Source: Citrus sinensis
Lineage: Eukaryota; Streptophyta; Magnoliopsida; Sapindales; Rutaceae
Length of the DNA: 64,000 nucleotides
Assembly: GCF_022201045.2 (NCBI RefSeq)
Contig: NC_068562.1
Coordinates: 1,736,001 to 1,800,000, forward strand
Direction: 5' to 3'
The notes below the pieces were generated by a model. It had not been told where the DNA came from. It worked only from the letters and a program-made list of their open reading frames with translations, and made no database searches. Shown one piece after another: positions 1 through 11,300 of the stretch; the first letter of the stretch is position 1, and each line of letters starts with the position of its first letter. A program made the translations under genes and the position numbers.

Positions 1-106
1 TTCTACACAATTAAAATCCACCTCCTCGTGGGATCGACACTCGTCACCATAGATCTATACTACAATAGATTCGTGCGCTTGCGAGTACATTAAAATTTGC
101 ACAACA
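1..106 (+). mobile_element. Tail of an LTR-like fossil (low confidence)
   Basis: The first ~100 bases read like the 3' end of a plant LTR: a 'cgtgggatcgacactcg' type string, then 'ttgcgagtacattaaaatttgcacaaca', which ends in CA. Coding sequence of a LINE begins directly after it. Only one edge is visible, so family and completeness cannot be judged. It may be the target into which the LINE inserted. Confidence 0.3.
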
Positions 107-108
107 GT

Positions 109-2019
109 CACCATTCGGATAATCTGTTAAAGCTGGAGACTGAGCTCAGTAAGGAACTCAACGACATTCTTAATCAAGAAGAACTTTTGTGGCTTCAGAA
201 ATCTCGTTGCGATTGGATCCAGTTTGGAGACAGAAATACTTTCTTTTTTCACCAGAAGACAATGACGAGGAGAAGACATAACCAAATTGTCTGGATGAAA
301 GATGATAGGGGCCAGTAGATTTCGGACGAGGATGATCTTAAGGCTCATGCTATTAATTTTTTCACCAAGTTATACACGGCTGATAATAATTCTATTGATA
401 GCTATTATACTCCTAATGATTTTTCTTGCATTGATACAGGGAGGAACCATGGCATGGAAAAACCTGTGGATGACGAGGAAATTCGTGACACTATTTTTAG
501 CATGAAACCGTTAAAGGCACCGGGAAGTGATGGCTTGCACGTAATTTTTTACCAAGCTCAATGGGAGGTGGTGGGCAAGTCGGTGTGCAAGCAAATTAAA
601 GATGTTTTCAATGGAGAGACAGTGCCTGAAGACTTTTTGAAGATTTTAATTGTTCTTATTCCTAAAATTGACAATCCAACTAGCTTAAATTCTTTCCGGC
701 CTATTAGTCTTTGCACAATTATGTACAAAACGATCACTAAGATAATAACTAATAGATTAAAAAACTTTCTCTCTGATCTTGTAGGTCCGCATCAAACCAG
801 CTTTGTTCCAGGGAGGCACATCACCGAAAATATTATTATCACCCAGGAGGTCATTCACAGTATGAGACGGAAGACAGGTAAACGAGGCTTCATGGCTATC
901 AAAGTAGACTTGGAAAAAACGTATGACAGATTAAGCTGGGAGTTTATCGAGGAGACTTTGGCTTTTGTGGGTCTTCTTACAAACTTTATACGAATCATAA
1001 TGGAGTGCATCACATCCGGCTCCATGCAAATTTTTTGGAATGGAAAGCTGACCGAATCCTTCAAGACTTCAAGAGGGATTTGTCAGGGGGATCCGATCTC
1101 TCCTTACATTTTTGTGCTCTGTATTGAAAGACTTAGCCATATCATTAATCGAGAAGTGCAGCAGGAACGATGGAAACCCATCAGGCTGTCCATGAATGGT
1201 ATACCCCTCACCCATCTTTTCTTCGCTGACGACCTTCTTCTCCTTGCAGAAGCCTCCACTGATCAGGCGAAGGTGGTGATTAAAGCTTTAAAGAATTTCT
1301 GCAACATGTCAAGGGGAAAAGTTAGCACAGAAAAAACTAGATTGTATTTCTCAAAGAATGTGGCACTTGCTGTGTCAAAGAAAATTAGTGAGCTAAGTGG
1401 GTTTTCAACCACCAAAAACTTGGGGAAGTACCTGGGCATGCCGCTTCTTCATGGTCGGGTGACCAATAAAACCTATGAAGAGGTGCTAGATCGGGTGGAC
1501 AAACGGCTCTCCGGATGGAATGCGAAGCATCTCTCTTTTGCTGGAAGGCTGACCCTTACTCAAGCGATAATCCAAGCCTTGCCAATTTACTCTATGCAAA
1601 CCACAATGATTCCGCGAGGCACTCAAGAAAAAATCAATCGCATTTCTCGCCGATTTATTTGGAGTGGGAATAGCGAGAGGAATAGCATGGCCATGGCTAG
1701 TTGGGAAAGAATCTGTCAACCTAAAATGGTAGGCGGGCTTGGCTTAAAAAATCTTCGCCATGTCAATGAGGCGCTTTTAATGAAGATTGGGTGGAATATT
1801 ATTGTGTCTCCTACTAGCCTGTGGATTAAAGTGTTATGCTCTAAATACGGAGTTGAGAATGATAACCTCCCCACAGAGCTACCTACAAAATATGGTTCTT
1901 ATGTGTGGCGTGCAGTGGGTGCGGTTTGGCATAAAGTTTTGCAAGAGATTTGTTGGCAAGTTGGAGATGGGTCAAAAGTTCGGTTTTGGATTGTTGGGTT
2001 AGGCAAAATGTCAGTTTGA
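109..2019 (+). pseudogene. LINE ORF2 fragment: reverse transcriptase
   Basis: One frame covers 109-2019, broken by a TAG at 316-318. The upstream part (RCDWIQFGDRNTFFFHQK) is the linker typical of plant L1 ORF2. The reverse transcriptase motifs follow: LKAPGSDGLH near 517, RPISLC near 697, and the catalytic FADD at 1222-1233. The RT domain runs to roughly 1500 and is followed by the thumb-like region (NLGKYLGMPL, LSGWNAKHLS). The frame ends at 2019 just after VGDGSKVRFW, where family members continue into a D-x-W segment that here lies in another frame. This is consistent with a dead copy. Confidence 0.88.
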
Positions 2020-3284
2020 AGGATTATGTTGTGAGGCCGGTGCTGAGTAATATGCTGGAAAATTCAATTAGGGATTATGTGAACGATCATGGGCAATGGA
2101 ATTGGGTTACTTTCAGTAATTATCTGCCTCACAGCTTAGTGCTTGATATTGCGGCCATTATGCCACCTTGTGTCGAGGGTGGTATGGACTGTATATTTTG
2201 GGGCTTCTCGACTAAGGGTAATTTTACAGTGAAATCGGCTTGTCAAAATATTTCAAACAGAGCCTCCAATCATATTGGACCAAGATGGGAACTTATTTGG
2301 AGCTGGAAAGGGCCACAAAGTGTTAAAACCTTCCTGTGGTTGGCTATTCAAAACAAGTTAAAGACCAAAGCTGAGCTTGCTAGAAGACACATTTTGACAG
2401 AAAATCAATGTGAGAGATGCAAAGTTTGTGTGGAAGACTCCCTTCATGCCCTTAGAGATTGTGTGGCGGCCAAACGTATTTGGTTATATATAGTCCCGTG
2501 TAGATTACGAGGAAGCTTTTTCTCTTCAAACTTAGAGGATTGGATTATTACTAATTTAAAGTCGAACTGTTATGATTGTAATGGAGTTGACTGGGCGGTT
2601 ATTTTTGGCACAGCAATCTGGCGGTTGTGGTTTTGGAGGAACCAAACTCTGTTTAAGAATGTGCAGAGGAGCAATCAGAACATCACGTTAGATATTATGA
2701 CCAGAGCTAAAAATTCTCATAAAACCATGATGGCTTTGATCAAGCCTGGAGCTTCAAAAATGGTTAAATACTTTGGATGGAAACCTCCCCCTGAAAATGT
2801 TTTCAAATTGAATACTGATGGGGCCTGCAAAAGGATGAATATGGCAGCTGCAGGTGGGTTGATAAGAAATGCCAATGGGAAGTGGATTGTTGGATTCTGT
2901 GCGAATATTGGAATTAGTTCGGTTACCAATGCTGAACTTTGGGGTTTATTCTATGGTCTTGACCTGGCTTGGAAGGTGGGTATTCGGTCTTTGTTGGTTG
3001 AAGTTGACAGCAAGTGCATCATTGATCTACTTGCAGACACGAGCAATAGCCCTAATAATTTTTCTTCAGTGATTCAAAGTATCAGAAGGCTCATCAACGG
3101 AGAATGGCATGTGTGCATTAGCCATATTTATCGTGAAACAAACTTTGCAGCGGATTTTCTGGCAAATTTAGCAATAAGGCAACCTCTTAGCCTCCATTTC
3201 CTTCACAACCCTCCTAGTGGTGTTGTTAATTGCTTATTTCACGACATGTACGGGAATGCTGTCCCGCGTTTTGTCTCGGTTTAG
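1990..3284 (+). pseudogene. LINE ORF2 fragment: zf-RVT and RNase H
   Basis: Continuation of ORF2 in a second frame. The first half (ID-x-W, then GNFTVKSA and WKGPQSVKTFLWLAIQNKL with the CERC-x-V-C cluster near 2408-2430) is the zf-RVT region found at the end of plant L1 polymerases. The second half is an RNase H domain of the plant non-LTR type: KLNTDGACK near 2806 (first Asp), NAELWGLFYGL near 2929 (Glu), VEVDSK near 2998 (Asp), and REANFAAD-like RETNFAADFLA near 3133 (last Asp). All four acidic positions are present. The frame ends at a TAG at 3282-3284. An upstream start codon in this frame is incidental. Confidence 0.85.
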
Positions 3285-3316
3285 CCTTGTTTGGCTCCCT
3301 TTTATATCAAAAAAAA

Positions 3317-5450
3317 GAATTTGGGCCGTATCATCAAACTCGGTCTTGATCATCACTTGAAAGCCGAAGGCTTAATGGAAAGTTGAAATAATACATAAAT
3401 AGGAAAAAAATGGCCTTTTTACTGCATATCAATAATCATCTATTTGACGGTCGCGAGACTCGCTTGCATTACATCTATTACTTTACTGCTAGCTTTAGTA
3501 AATTATAGCCTTGAAATCAAACCCAAATTCTGTTGAAAAATTAAGCAGCGAAGTTGGACGATGTTCACTAATTGTATGATCGGAAGCGCACAGCGTTTTG
3601 GCCCCCGGTCTGCTATGATATTAGAGTGATAAGATTAAGACCTAAAAGCTTGGAGGAGCAGAAAAGGGAATAGTCAGTAATTCTGTAAATGCGAGAGATG
3701 AGTACAGAATGAAAATGGAAAACAAGTCACGAAAAGCATAAAGGTGAAAATTATGTCACAAGGAATTCACGGTTCTGCAACAAGCATACATACAATTATT
3801 AATTATACATGCACGCCCACAGGCCACACCGGGATCATAGCGTGTGATAACCTGCTTTCGCGTCATGGGATTGAGAAAACGTGTGCACTTCACTGTTGCT
3901 TGTGATGCTTTAGTAGATGCCAATAAAACAGGTCATCCTATACGTGTACATTTTCAAGATTTATAAGTATCTTCAAATTCACCATATATACAAGCTAGCT
4001 AGACAAGAAGAGATTGTTATGCTTAATTCTGTTTACAATTTTACTAGCGATTCTTGGAAGGAGAATAGTCCACCAGAGCAGGTGTTAATGTTACTATCTT
4101 AATTTGAAAATCCACTAAACTAGCTCTGATCTTCAAACGCAAAAAACTACTAGCTAGTCAGATATTTCATTATTTAGACTATACACTAAAATCTACATAA
4201 ATGTGGAATTGTATAGATATACATAAATGTGAACTTGTAGGTGCATTCATTTTCCATTTTGACTTGTTATAAATTTGTTAAAACCCTCTCATCAGATCAT
4301 ATATAGATTATATCCAGTTCATTTGTATACGAATTTGAGTTGAATGGATCGGTAGATTTTTATTCTTAGAGAGTAATGACGTGTAATCTTTTTTAGTCGA
4401 GAGAACGACATGGCATTATTTAGGCTTGGCTTGTCCACTAGAAACCAAAGTGGTAACTTCAGCTCCACTAATAATACCCTGGAAATGAGAATGAATCACG
4501 AGACTCGAGCTTTGTGCAGATTTAAGCAAGCTAGGAGAAACCAAAATGACAACATCCAAAACTTGATAGAAGAAGTAGACGTCACATCGCTAGCTGTATC
4601 CTTAATCTTGAGTAATGGCAGACTTGAAACTTCTCCTAATTCCATTGTTCCTATATTCAGCACCCGTCAAAAAACCATAATTTTAAGAAATATATATCCG
4701 GGTAAGTAACTGAGTTGAGGCCTGAGGGAACTCTCTTGCACTTGCAATAGCTGTTGGCTAAACTGTCCTAATTTTCTTCTGTTTAAATTTGTTGGGCCTA
4801 ACCTCTGGACCAGATACATCAGTGTTTAACTTCTTTAACCATTAGTAAAGGCTAGAAATAGTGCTAATGAGGATGTTTTAGTACAATTAATATATATTGC
4901 ATAAGAAGAGGTCTCTAATCCTATGAACATTGAGTTGTGGTTCCCGTCGAGAGATCATAATCCATGGAAATTAATATTAAAACGATTAAACCTTAAAATG
5001 GAATGGCAATTAACTTTCCGCAGACGCGACAGCATATAAGAATGACAAAAGTTAAAAATTAACGTTGCAATAAACCTGAGTCCCCTCCACTAGAAGGAAG
5101 AGAAAAATGGGGCATTTAATTGCATGATTGACAAGACAAGACAACAACATCATCATCTCTAGAGCACAGAACAGAAGCCAGTAGCTGTGTGCCAGGTCAG
5201 GTGGTGGAGGCAGCGGCACTGTGTTGCTGTTCTCTGTTGAAGCAGAGATGTTTTAACTGCTCACATCCAACTTCTTATCCCACTTGACAATGTTCTCAAT
5301 TTCACGGAAGAATTATTCACTAAAGCACAATCTTTAAAGATTATCGAATAAGTGTGACTACTGTGCTCTAATACCGACACCGTGTAAAGGTTACTGCTAT
5401 TTGACAATAAAAGTTCATCTCATTCACAATCACTTACATAGACAGAAAAC
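3317..5450. other. Intergenic: LINE flank and MAX1 upstream region
   Basis: AT-rich sequence with no ORF I recognise. A 99-codon open frame at 4410-4709 has no family signature. The last several hundred bases are presumably the MAX1 promoter and 5' UTR; no clear TATA box stands out near the start codon. Confidence 0.5.
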
Positions 5451-8433
5451 ATGGCCTTAGACTTGGTGAATGAAATTCTTCCATGGTTTTTTATTTTGAC
5501 GAACGGAGACTGGTTATTCACAAGATCGGCCTTCGTCACAGTTGCAGCGGCAGCAATACTAGTGGCGGGAGTGTTGGGCTACCTGTATGGGCCTTACTGC
5601 AAAGTTAGGAGGGTTCCTGGCCCTCCACCAATCCCTCTAGTAGGACACATTCCCCTTTTGGCTAGGTATGGCCCTGAAGTGTTTTCAGTTCTTGCCAAAC
5701 GATACGGCCCCATTTTCAGGTTAGTTTTTGCAGTTTTTGTTCATTCATGCTCATTATTTAGACTTATCAACGGTGTGCCGTGTGCTTTCTTTTTCTTCTT
5801 TAATAATATCAGAAAGTAATATCTGTCCATAATATTTTAATTTCCAGAATAACTAGTACATCGAAAGTCTGAATACATCTGGATGTATATACATGTCCGA
5901 AAAGTAATATTTTAACATGCTATGCCCATATATGTTAACTGATAAATTATACGGTACCGAATAAATCAATTTATAAGGTATGCTTAGCAATCAAGCAATG
6001 AACAATAATCCAAACGTCTGTATTGCGTGTTAATCTTTTTTTTTTTTTATAGTAATTCTATTCTGTAAATATATGATCTTCAGTGTTTTTTTAAAACATT
6101 TGATTAAATGAAAATAAGATAAACGTGTGTTTAAGTTTGAAAGCGAACAACTACTTAGTGTCATTTGGATTGATAATGTATTAATCTAGTAGATATGATC
6201 CACTTCTGATTGAAACATTTCTCATATATATATATACACAGACACACATACATCCAATAGCAGTGTGAAAGCACTTTCAATTAATTCTCCAGTTAATTTA
6301 GAAAACATATTTATTTCTTATTTACGTATTAAAGCACTTTCTATGAAATATCCGATAACGATTTGTTATAGCATGATTCTTTAGTTCTCCGAAAAGCATA
6401 TTTGTGATTCTTTAGCTTTCTAAAGAGCATATTTTTATGATTTGTTGCAAGCGGGGTGTTTGTGTATTAACTAATACGAATGAAATAAGATAATTTATAC
6501 AATTAAACCTAACTATATTTAATAACTGCTGTCAAATTAAATTCACTAAATATTACGTTATCTTCAAATCATAAGTTGTGTAAAACAATCATGTGTGCTG
6601 CCAAACTCAAGCTATTAAGTATTCACCAAACACTTTGGCAGCACAGTTGACAAACAGCACCAAAATAAAGAGAGGCTAAGCATTGGCGAGGTAGTGGTGA
6701 AATATAATGACTGGCCTTGTAATTTTCATGAAGCAGGTTTCATATGGGTAGACAACCTCTGATAATTGTGGCCGATCCGGAGCTTTGCAGAGAAGTTGGA
6801 ATAAAAAAGTTCAAAGACATTCCAAACAGAAGCGTTCCTTCTCCCATTGCAGCTTCTCCTCTCCATCAGAAGGGTCTTTTTTTCACAAGGTATTTTCAAA
6901 TAATCATGCAAAATTTCTTCACAACAAAGAGGAAGTTGCGGATACCTCTGTTGTTGCAGTGTAATCATTCAGTACTATTATATATGCGTTTATGTTCGGT
7001 GCTTGTGAAATTGCAGGGATGGGAGGTGGTCCGCAATGCGAAACACAATATTGTCATTCTATCAGCCCACTCATCTGGCTAGTCTAGTGCCCACCATGCA
7101 GTCCATCATTGAATCTGCAACACAGAATATTGAGTCCTCCAATGTACAAAACATCACTTTCTCTAATCTGGCTCTCACGTTGGCCACTGATACTATCGGA
7201 CAAGCTGCTTTTGGAGTCAACTTTGGCCTTTCATCAAAACCTGAGTCCATCACTGATTCAATTGGCATTGCTGATAACCAAAGAGATGGAACTGCAGTCT
7301 TGGACTTCATCAATCAGCACATCTACTCTACCACCCAACTTAAGATGGATCTATCAGGCTCTCTCTCGATCATATTAGGCCTACTCATCCCCATAATTCA
7401 GGAGCCATTTAGACAGATTCTTAAGAGAATACCTGGCACCATGGACTGGAAAGTTGAAAGGACTAATCAGAAATTGAGCGGCCGGCTTGATGAAATTGTA
7501 TTCAAAAGAATGAAAGAGAGCAAACAAGGATCCAAGGACTTGTTGTCACTCATTGTGAAGGCAAGGGAATTGGAGACAGAGTCCAAGAATGTCTTTACTC
7601 CTGACTACATCAGTGCAGTAACTTACGAGCACCTGCTTGCTGGATCAGCAACCACATCTTTTGCGTTATCTTCGATTGTATACTTAGTAGCTGCACATCC
7701 AGAAGTTGAGAACAAGCTGCTTGCAGAGATTGATGGGTTTGGTCGTAGGGAACTTGTGCCAACCGCTCTTGATCTTCAACAGAAATTTCCCTATCTTGAT
7801 CAGGCAAGGCTTATTTTATTTTCAATTTATGAGCAATTAATAAAATAATGGAAAAGCCATAAATTCTTTAATGGCCTGTTTACATTTCATTTACAGGTGA
7901 TAAAAGAAGCCATGAGGATTTATCTAGTATCCCCATTAGTTGCTAGAGAAACAGCAAAAGAAGTGGAGATAGGTGGTTACCGTCTCCCCAAGGTATTGTT
8001 GTCAATGTCACATATATAATGAAGGATAAAACTAAAGTAACGGTTGTGCCGTAACTAGTGATACTAATTAAACTTTATGACTCCGGGTGGGCAGGGGACA
8101 TGGGTGTGGCTAGCACTAGGTGTAGTGGCAAAAGATTCAAAGAACTTCCCAGAACCAGACAAGTTCAAGCCAGAGAGGTTCGATCCAAATTGTGAAGAAG
8201 CGAAGCAGAGGCATCCTTGTGCATACCTACCGTTTGGAATTGGACCCCGAGCATGCATTGGGCAGAAATTCGCCATGCAAGAAATAAAGCTCTCGCTGAT
8301 ACATTTATACAGGAATTATGTATTTCGACATTCTCCTGACATGGAAAATCCTTTGGAACTTGAGTTCGGCATAATCCTCAACTTCAAGCACGGGGTCAAG
8401 CTCCGTGTCCTGAGCCGAACTTCAAGGCTCTAA
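5451..8433 (+). CDS. MAX1: Cytochrome P450 CYP711A, MAX1-type carlactone oxidase
   Basis: Five exons: 5451-5719, 6737-6889, 7017-7803, 7897-7992, 8095-8433, giving 547 residues. The family oxidises carlactone to carlactonoic acid in strigolactone synthesis, at the ER. What is seen: an N-terminal membrane segment (about residues 22-45), the proline-rich hinge [12 protein letters not shown], the block [27 protein letters not shown] characteristic of CYP711A (given here only as the family hallmark), I-helix AGSATT at 349-354, ERF near 462-464, and heme loop [10 protein letters not shown] with Cys489. The closest family protein I can recall is Arabidopsis MAX1, which matches along the whole length. 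Intron 3 (7804-7896) starts with GC instead of GT; reading through it ends the frame at 7848, before the heme loop. All other borders are GT-AG. Intron 1 is about 1 kb. Confidence 0.95.
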
Positions 8434-8843
8434 TATCGCCTTTGACTTTTCTTAACTTCTTCGATATCTTGCGTACAATAAGCCGTTTGTGAAATAATTC
8501 CGTTCACAGAGCAATGAATCTACATTAAACTTATATATGAGAACATTGTTCTGGGCTGCTGGCATGTAATGAACTCTCTAGTTTATCCAAAGCAAGTAAG
8601 CTACTTCTAAAACTTGTCATGATGTTGAACTAAAATCCAGGGATTTACTAAAGACTCATTTTGGTTAACTCAGAAACGAGAGGCCAATTTTGTATAACCT
8701 CATCCATAATTATAAAACAACTATGATATGACCCTTAAATTCGATTATAGTCAAATTTACTGGCTAGCTGGATATAAATGTGTTGGTCATAGTTGCAGTT
8801 TAAAATTGAATATTTTGATTTTAAGAGAAACTTTATCGTGGCT
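8434..8843. other. MAX1 3' UTR and spacer
   Basis: AT-rich sequence between the MAX1 stop codon and the tRNA-Pro gene. It probably holds the MAX1 3' UTR; I see no other gene. Confidence 0.5.
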
Positions 8844-8915
8844 GGGTGTTTGGTCTAGTGGTATGATTCTCGCTTCGGGTGCGAGAGGCCGCGAGTTCGA
8901 TTCTCGCAACACCCC
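8844..8915 (+). tRNA. tRNA-Pro (anticodon CGG)
   Basis: A full cloverleaf. The acceptor arm GGGTGTT (8844-8850) pairs with AACACCC (8908-8914). The D arm carries TGGTCTAGTGGTA (box A). The anticodon stem CTCGC/GCGAG encloses the loop TTCGGGT, so the anticodon is CGG. The T arm has GTTCGATTC (box B). No intron. A short T run (8939-8942) about 24 bases downstream could end Pol III transcription. Confidence 0.96.
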
Positions 8916-8975
8916 ATCAGATAGATTTATTATATTTCTTTTGCGGCAGAAAAGGAAAACCAAAACAAAAATGAA

Positions 8976-9016
8976 CCGGAATCGGGCCCGAGTCTGTGCA
9001 GTGGTAGGGTGCTATT
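8976..9016 (-). pseudogene. Partial, diverged tRNA-Gly copy
   Basis: About 41 bases align with the 3' half of the adjacent tRNA-Gly gene in the same orientation: the T arm and anticodon arm are still recognisable (ccggaatcgggcccg, then agtctgtgca, then gtggtagggtgctatt), with scattered substitutions and one missing base. The 5' half (D arm, acceptor 5' strand) is not there, and box B is damaged, so it should not be transcribed as a tRNA. It lies just beyond the terminator of the intact gene, which suggests a truncated tandem duplicate. Confidence 0.75.
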
Positions 9017-9019
9017 AAC

Positions 9020-9024
9020 AAAAA
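9020..9024 (-). terminator. Pol III terminator of tRNA-Gly
   Basis: Five A on the plus strand read as T5 on the minus strand, starting 6 bases after the tRNA-Gly 3' end. This is the usual Pol III stop signal. Confidence 0.7.
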
Positions 9025-9030
9025 TGAGAC

Positions 9031-9101
9031 TGCACCAGCCGGGAATCGAACCCGGGTCTGTACCGTGGCAGGGTACTATTCTACCACTAGACCACTGGTG
9101 C
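9031..9101 (-). tRNA. tRNA-Gly (anticodon GCC)
   Basis: On the minus strand the acceptor 5' arm GCACCAG pairs with CTGGTGC. The D arm has TGGTCTAGTGGTA (box A). The anticodon stem GTACC/GGTAC encloses CTGCCAC, so the anticodon is GCC. The T arm CCCGG-GTTCGAT-CCGG gives box B. No intron. It faces the tRNA-Pro gene at a distance of about 115 bases, and is followed by a T5 terminator. Confidence 0.97.
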
Positions 9102-11300
9102 CCACCGTTGGTTAGCCAGTGCATAATCTTGAAATCTTACTTATATCCCTTTCTCATCACAAAGGCCCTAACGACCTTTAAATTTCTTTGCAACAGCATC
9201 TCAGCGAGTGGGGTCTATACATTCGGTTCACTGATATTCGGAAATCAAGATTGTCCGAATTCGTATGGACGCATATAATTGTTGTTAATCTACGATAAGC
9301 ATCTCAAGTAGTTCTGTTTCTATCTATTTGAGATTTCTTAATACATTGTCGTGGCCGTTATATGGCAGCCTTTTTGACATTCCAAGTGTCATAAAACAAA
9401 CGGAAGATAACAAATTCGCCGAAATTCCAATTTAACTGCCATGTTGGAGCACCTCCGTTCTCCGATTATAAAATACTTGAACACATGCTTATGGCATCAA
9501 CTATTGATAATAATGGCTTTGGTTTCTTCTCTCTGTCTTGACGATTGGGTGAAAGGAAATGACCAATGAGTAAGGATGGGTAAAAAAGTTCAGAAATCTA
9601 AACAAAATATTATATCATTATTAAATACACAAATTTCTTAGTTGGAAGGATTCCCAAATGCGGAGTTTTGTCAACTGAGAAGGCTTCATCGTGGTTGAAA
9701 AAGATGCAACAAATGAAACAAGTAACATTATATTTGGTCTGAATCAAAACGTTATAACAAAGTTTAATTCAGTTTTGAAGATTAAAAAAAAAAAAGTAAT
9801 AGATCTATTTACAAGGAGGAAGTAGAGGTCCACATAAGCCATGATTATCTTTGAACGCAAATAAAGGAATGTTGGCTTTGTGAGGAGGAATTCTGCCACT
9901 TATGTTTATGATTAAGGTTGCACAGTTGTATTTTAAAAGTTACAATATTAAAGTGTATGGTAAAATTAACTGCTCTAATTTATAAGTTATGTTGATATGA
10001 TTTTTTTACTTGTATAACGAAAAATCATTATATCTTTAATAATTTTGTTAAAAGTATTATTTAAAATTTATATTTATTACATATTATTAATTTTTGTTTT
10101 ATAATTACAATTTTTTTTCCCACGGCAGCTATAGCACTTCAAATCTCACGGCTTCTCTCTATATATATTTTTCCCCTTTTTTCTTTTCATATAATGGTTG
10201 CTTGATTTCCAGCGAAAGCATACCATAGACATAACATGGCAGACGGATGAGACAAACTTTATTCAAATTCATCAACTTTGTTGATTTCAGCAAGATTGCT
10301 TCAATTTTATTTCTATTCTTTTCTTAAACTCCTGTCAGAAATATACTTCACATTCATACCAACACCAGTACATTACATTTGCGTAAAAAACTAGAGTAAT
10401 GTGCTGCAGATACACTCTAAACATTGATGCATATCCTGAATTTAAACCGGTTAGAACTCTTGAGCTAAACAGTCATAGCATCATGCCATGATCCTTTACG
10501 AATCACTTAGCTTTATTTAAGACAGCTGATCTAATGATTTTAATTTTTAGTAGTGTCTGGGAAGTTGGAACAGAGCTACAGGCCGACAGGTGCACTTTTG
10601 GAGGATTAGAGAAATATTTAGACTAATAACGACATCTAAAGAGTAAAGAGTAAAAAACAAACGTAGTAGAAATGGGAAGCTTCTTTTTTTTTTGGAAAGG
10701 AAAATGGGAAGCTTCTTTGAACGAACGTGAATAAGCTCACAGCTGAAACAAGAGAACAGGTTTTAAGCAGCACTGGAAAAATGAAATCAAGATGCGGCCA
10801 ACTTAACCGATGCCGAAGCATTCGGATGAAAGTGAGACGAAATGCTTGGGTTCTGATTACGTGTCATAATCACAATCGTCATCTAGAACCCAAAATAGAA
10901 ATTGGACGGTCACAAATTTAGCCCACTTAATGCGCGTTTACCACACGTCCCATTCAGTCACGTCACCTGTCAGAGATCACAGTAGAGAGAGAAAGAGAGA
11001 AGGAGAGAGACAAAATAAAAAACAAATCTAGTAATGTTGAATATGTTGTTATTATGGATCGGCTTTGGTCGGTGTACCTGCCAACCATAACTCTTTTTCA
11101 TCATCACTAGTCTTTATTTGTTTATTTTATTAATACAAAAGATTTACTGACGTCAAAAAATAAAATACAAAAGATTTACTACTTAAAAACAGCAATCTAT
11201 TCGAGCTTGTGAGAAAATTGAAAAGGAGAACTCAGAGGCCAGAGGGTAATAATGCTAATAATAATCTGAAGATTAATTAGAAGCGCTAATCATAATTATT
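9102..11300. other. Intergenic, AT-rich
   Basis: Upstream flank of tRNA-Gly on one side and the LRR gene's 3' flank on the other. It includes a GA-rich stretch near 10983-11010. I see no ORF with a recognisable family and no clear transposon. Confidence 0.5.

Larger units (their letters stand above)
107..3316 (+). mobile_element. L1-clade LINE, 5'-truncated, degenerate
   Basis: A non-LTR retrotransposon of the plant L1 type. The parts present are the linker before the polymerase, reverse transcriptase, the C-terminal zf-RVT region and a plant-type RNase H domain, then a ~30-base 3' UTR ending in an A8 run near 3309-3316. ORF1 and the apurinic endonuclease are absent, so the copy is 5'-truncated; about 3.2 kb of a normally 6-7 kb element remains. 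Truncation and a terminal A-run are typical of target-primed reverse transcription. The reading frame carries an in-frame stop at 316-318 and a frame change near 1985-1995, so this copy cannot encode a full ORF2. I could not find convincing target-site duplications. Confidence 0.9.

Noticed and set aside
4410-4709. 99-codon open frame upstream of MAX1
   Set aside because: No family signature, no supporting splice or promoter context; expected by chance in this length of sequence.
5451-9101. Idea that MAX1 and neighbours form a biosynthetic cluster
   Set aside because: The adjacent genes are tRNAs and an LRR protein; no other strigolactone or terpenoid enzyme is in the window.
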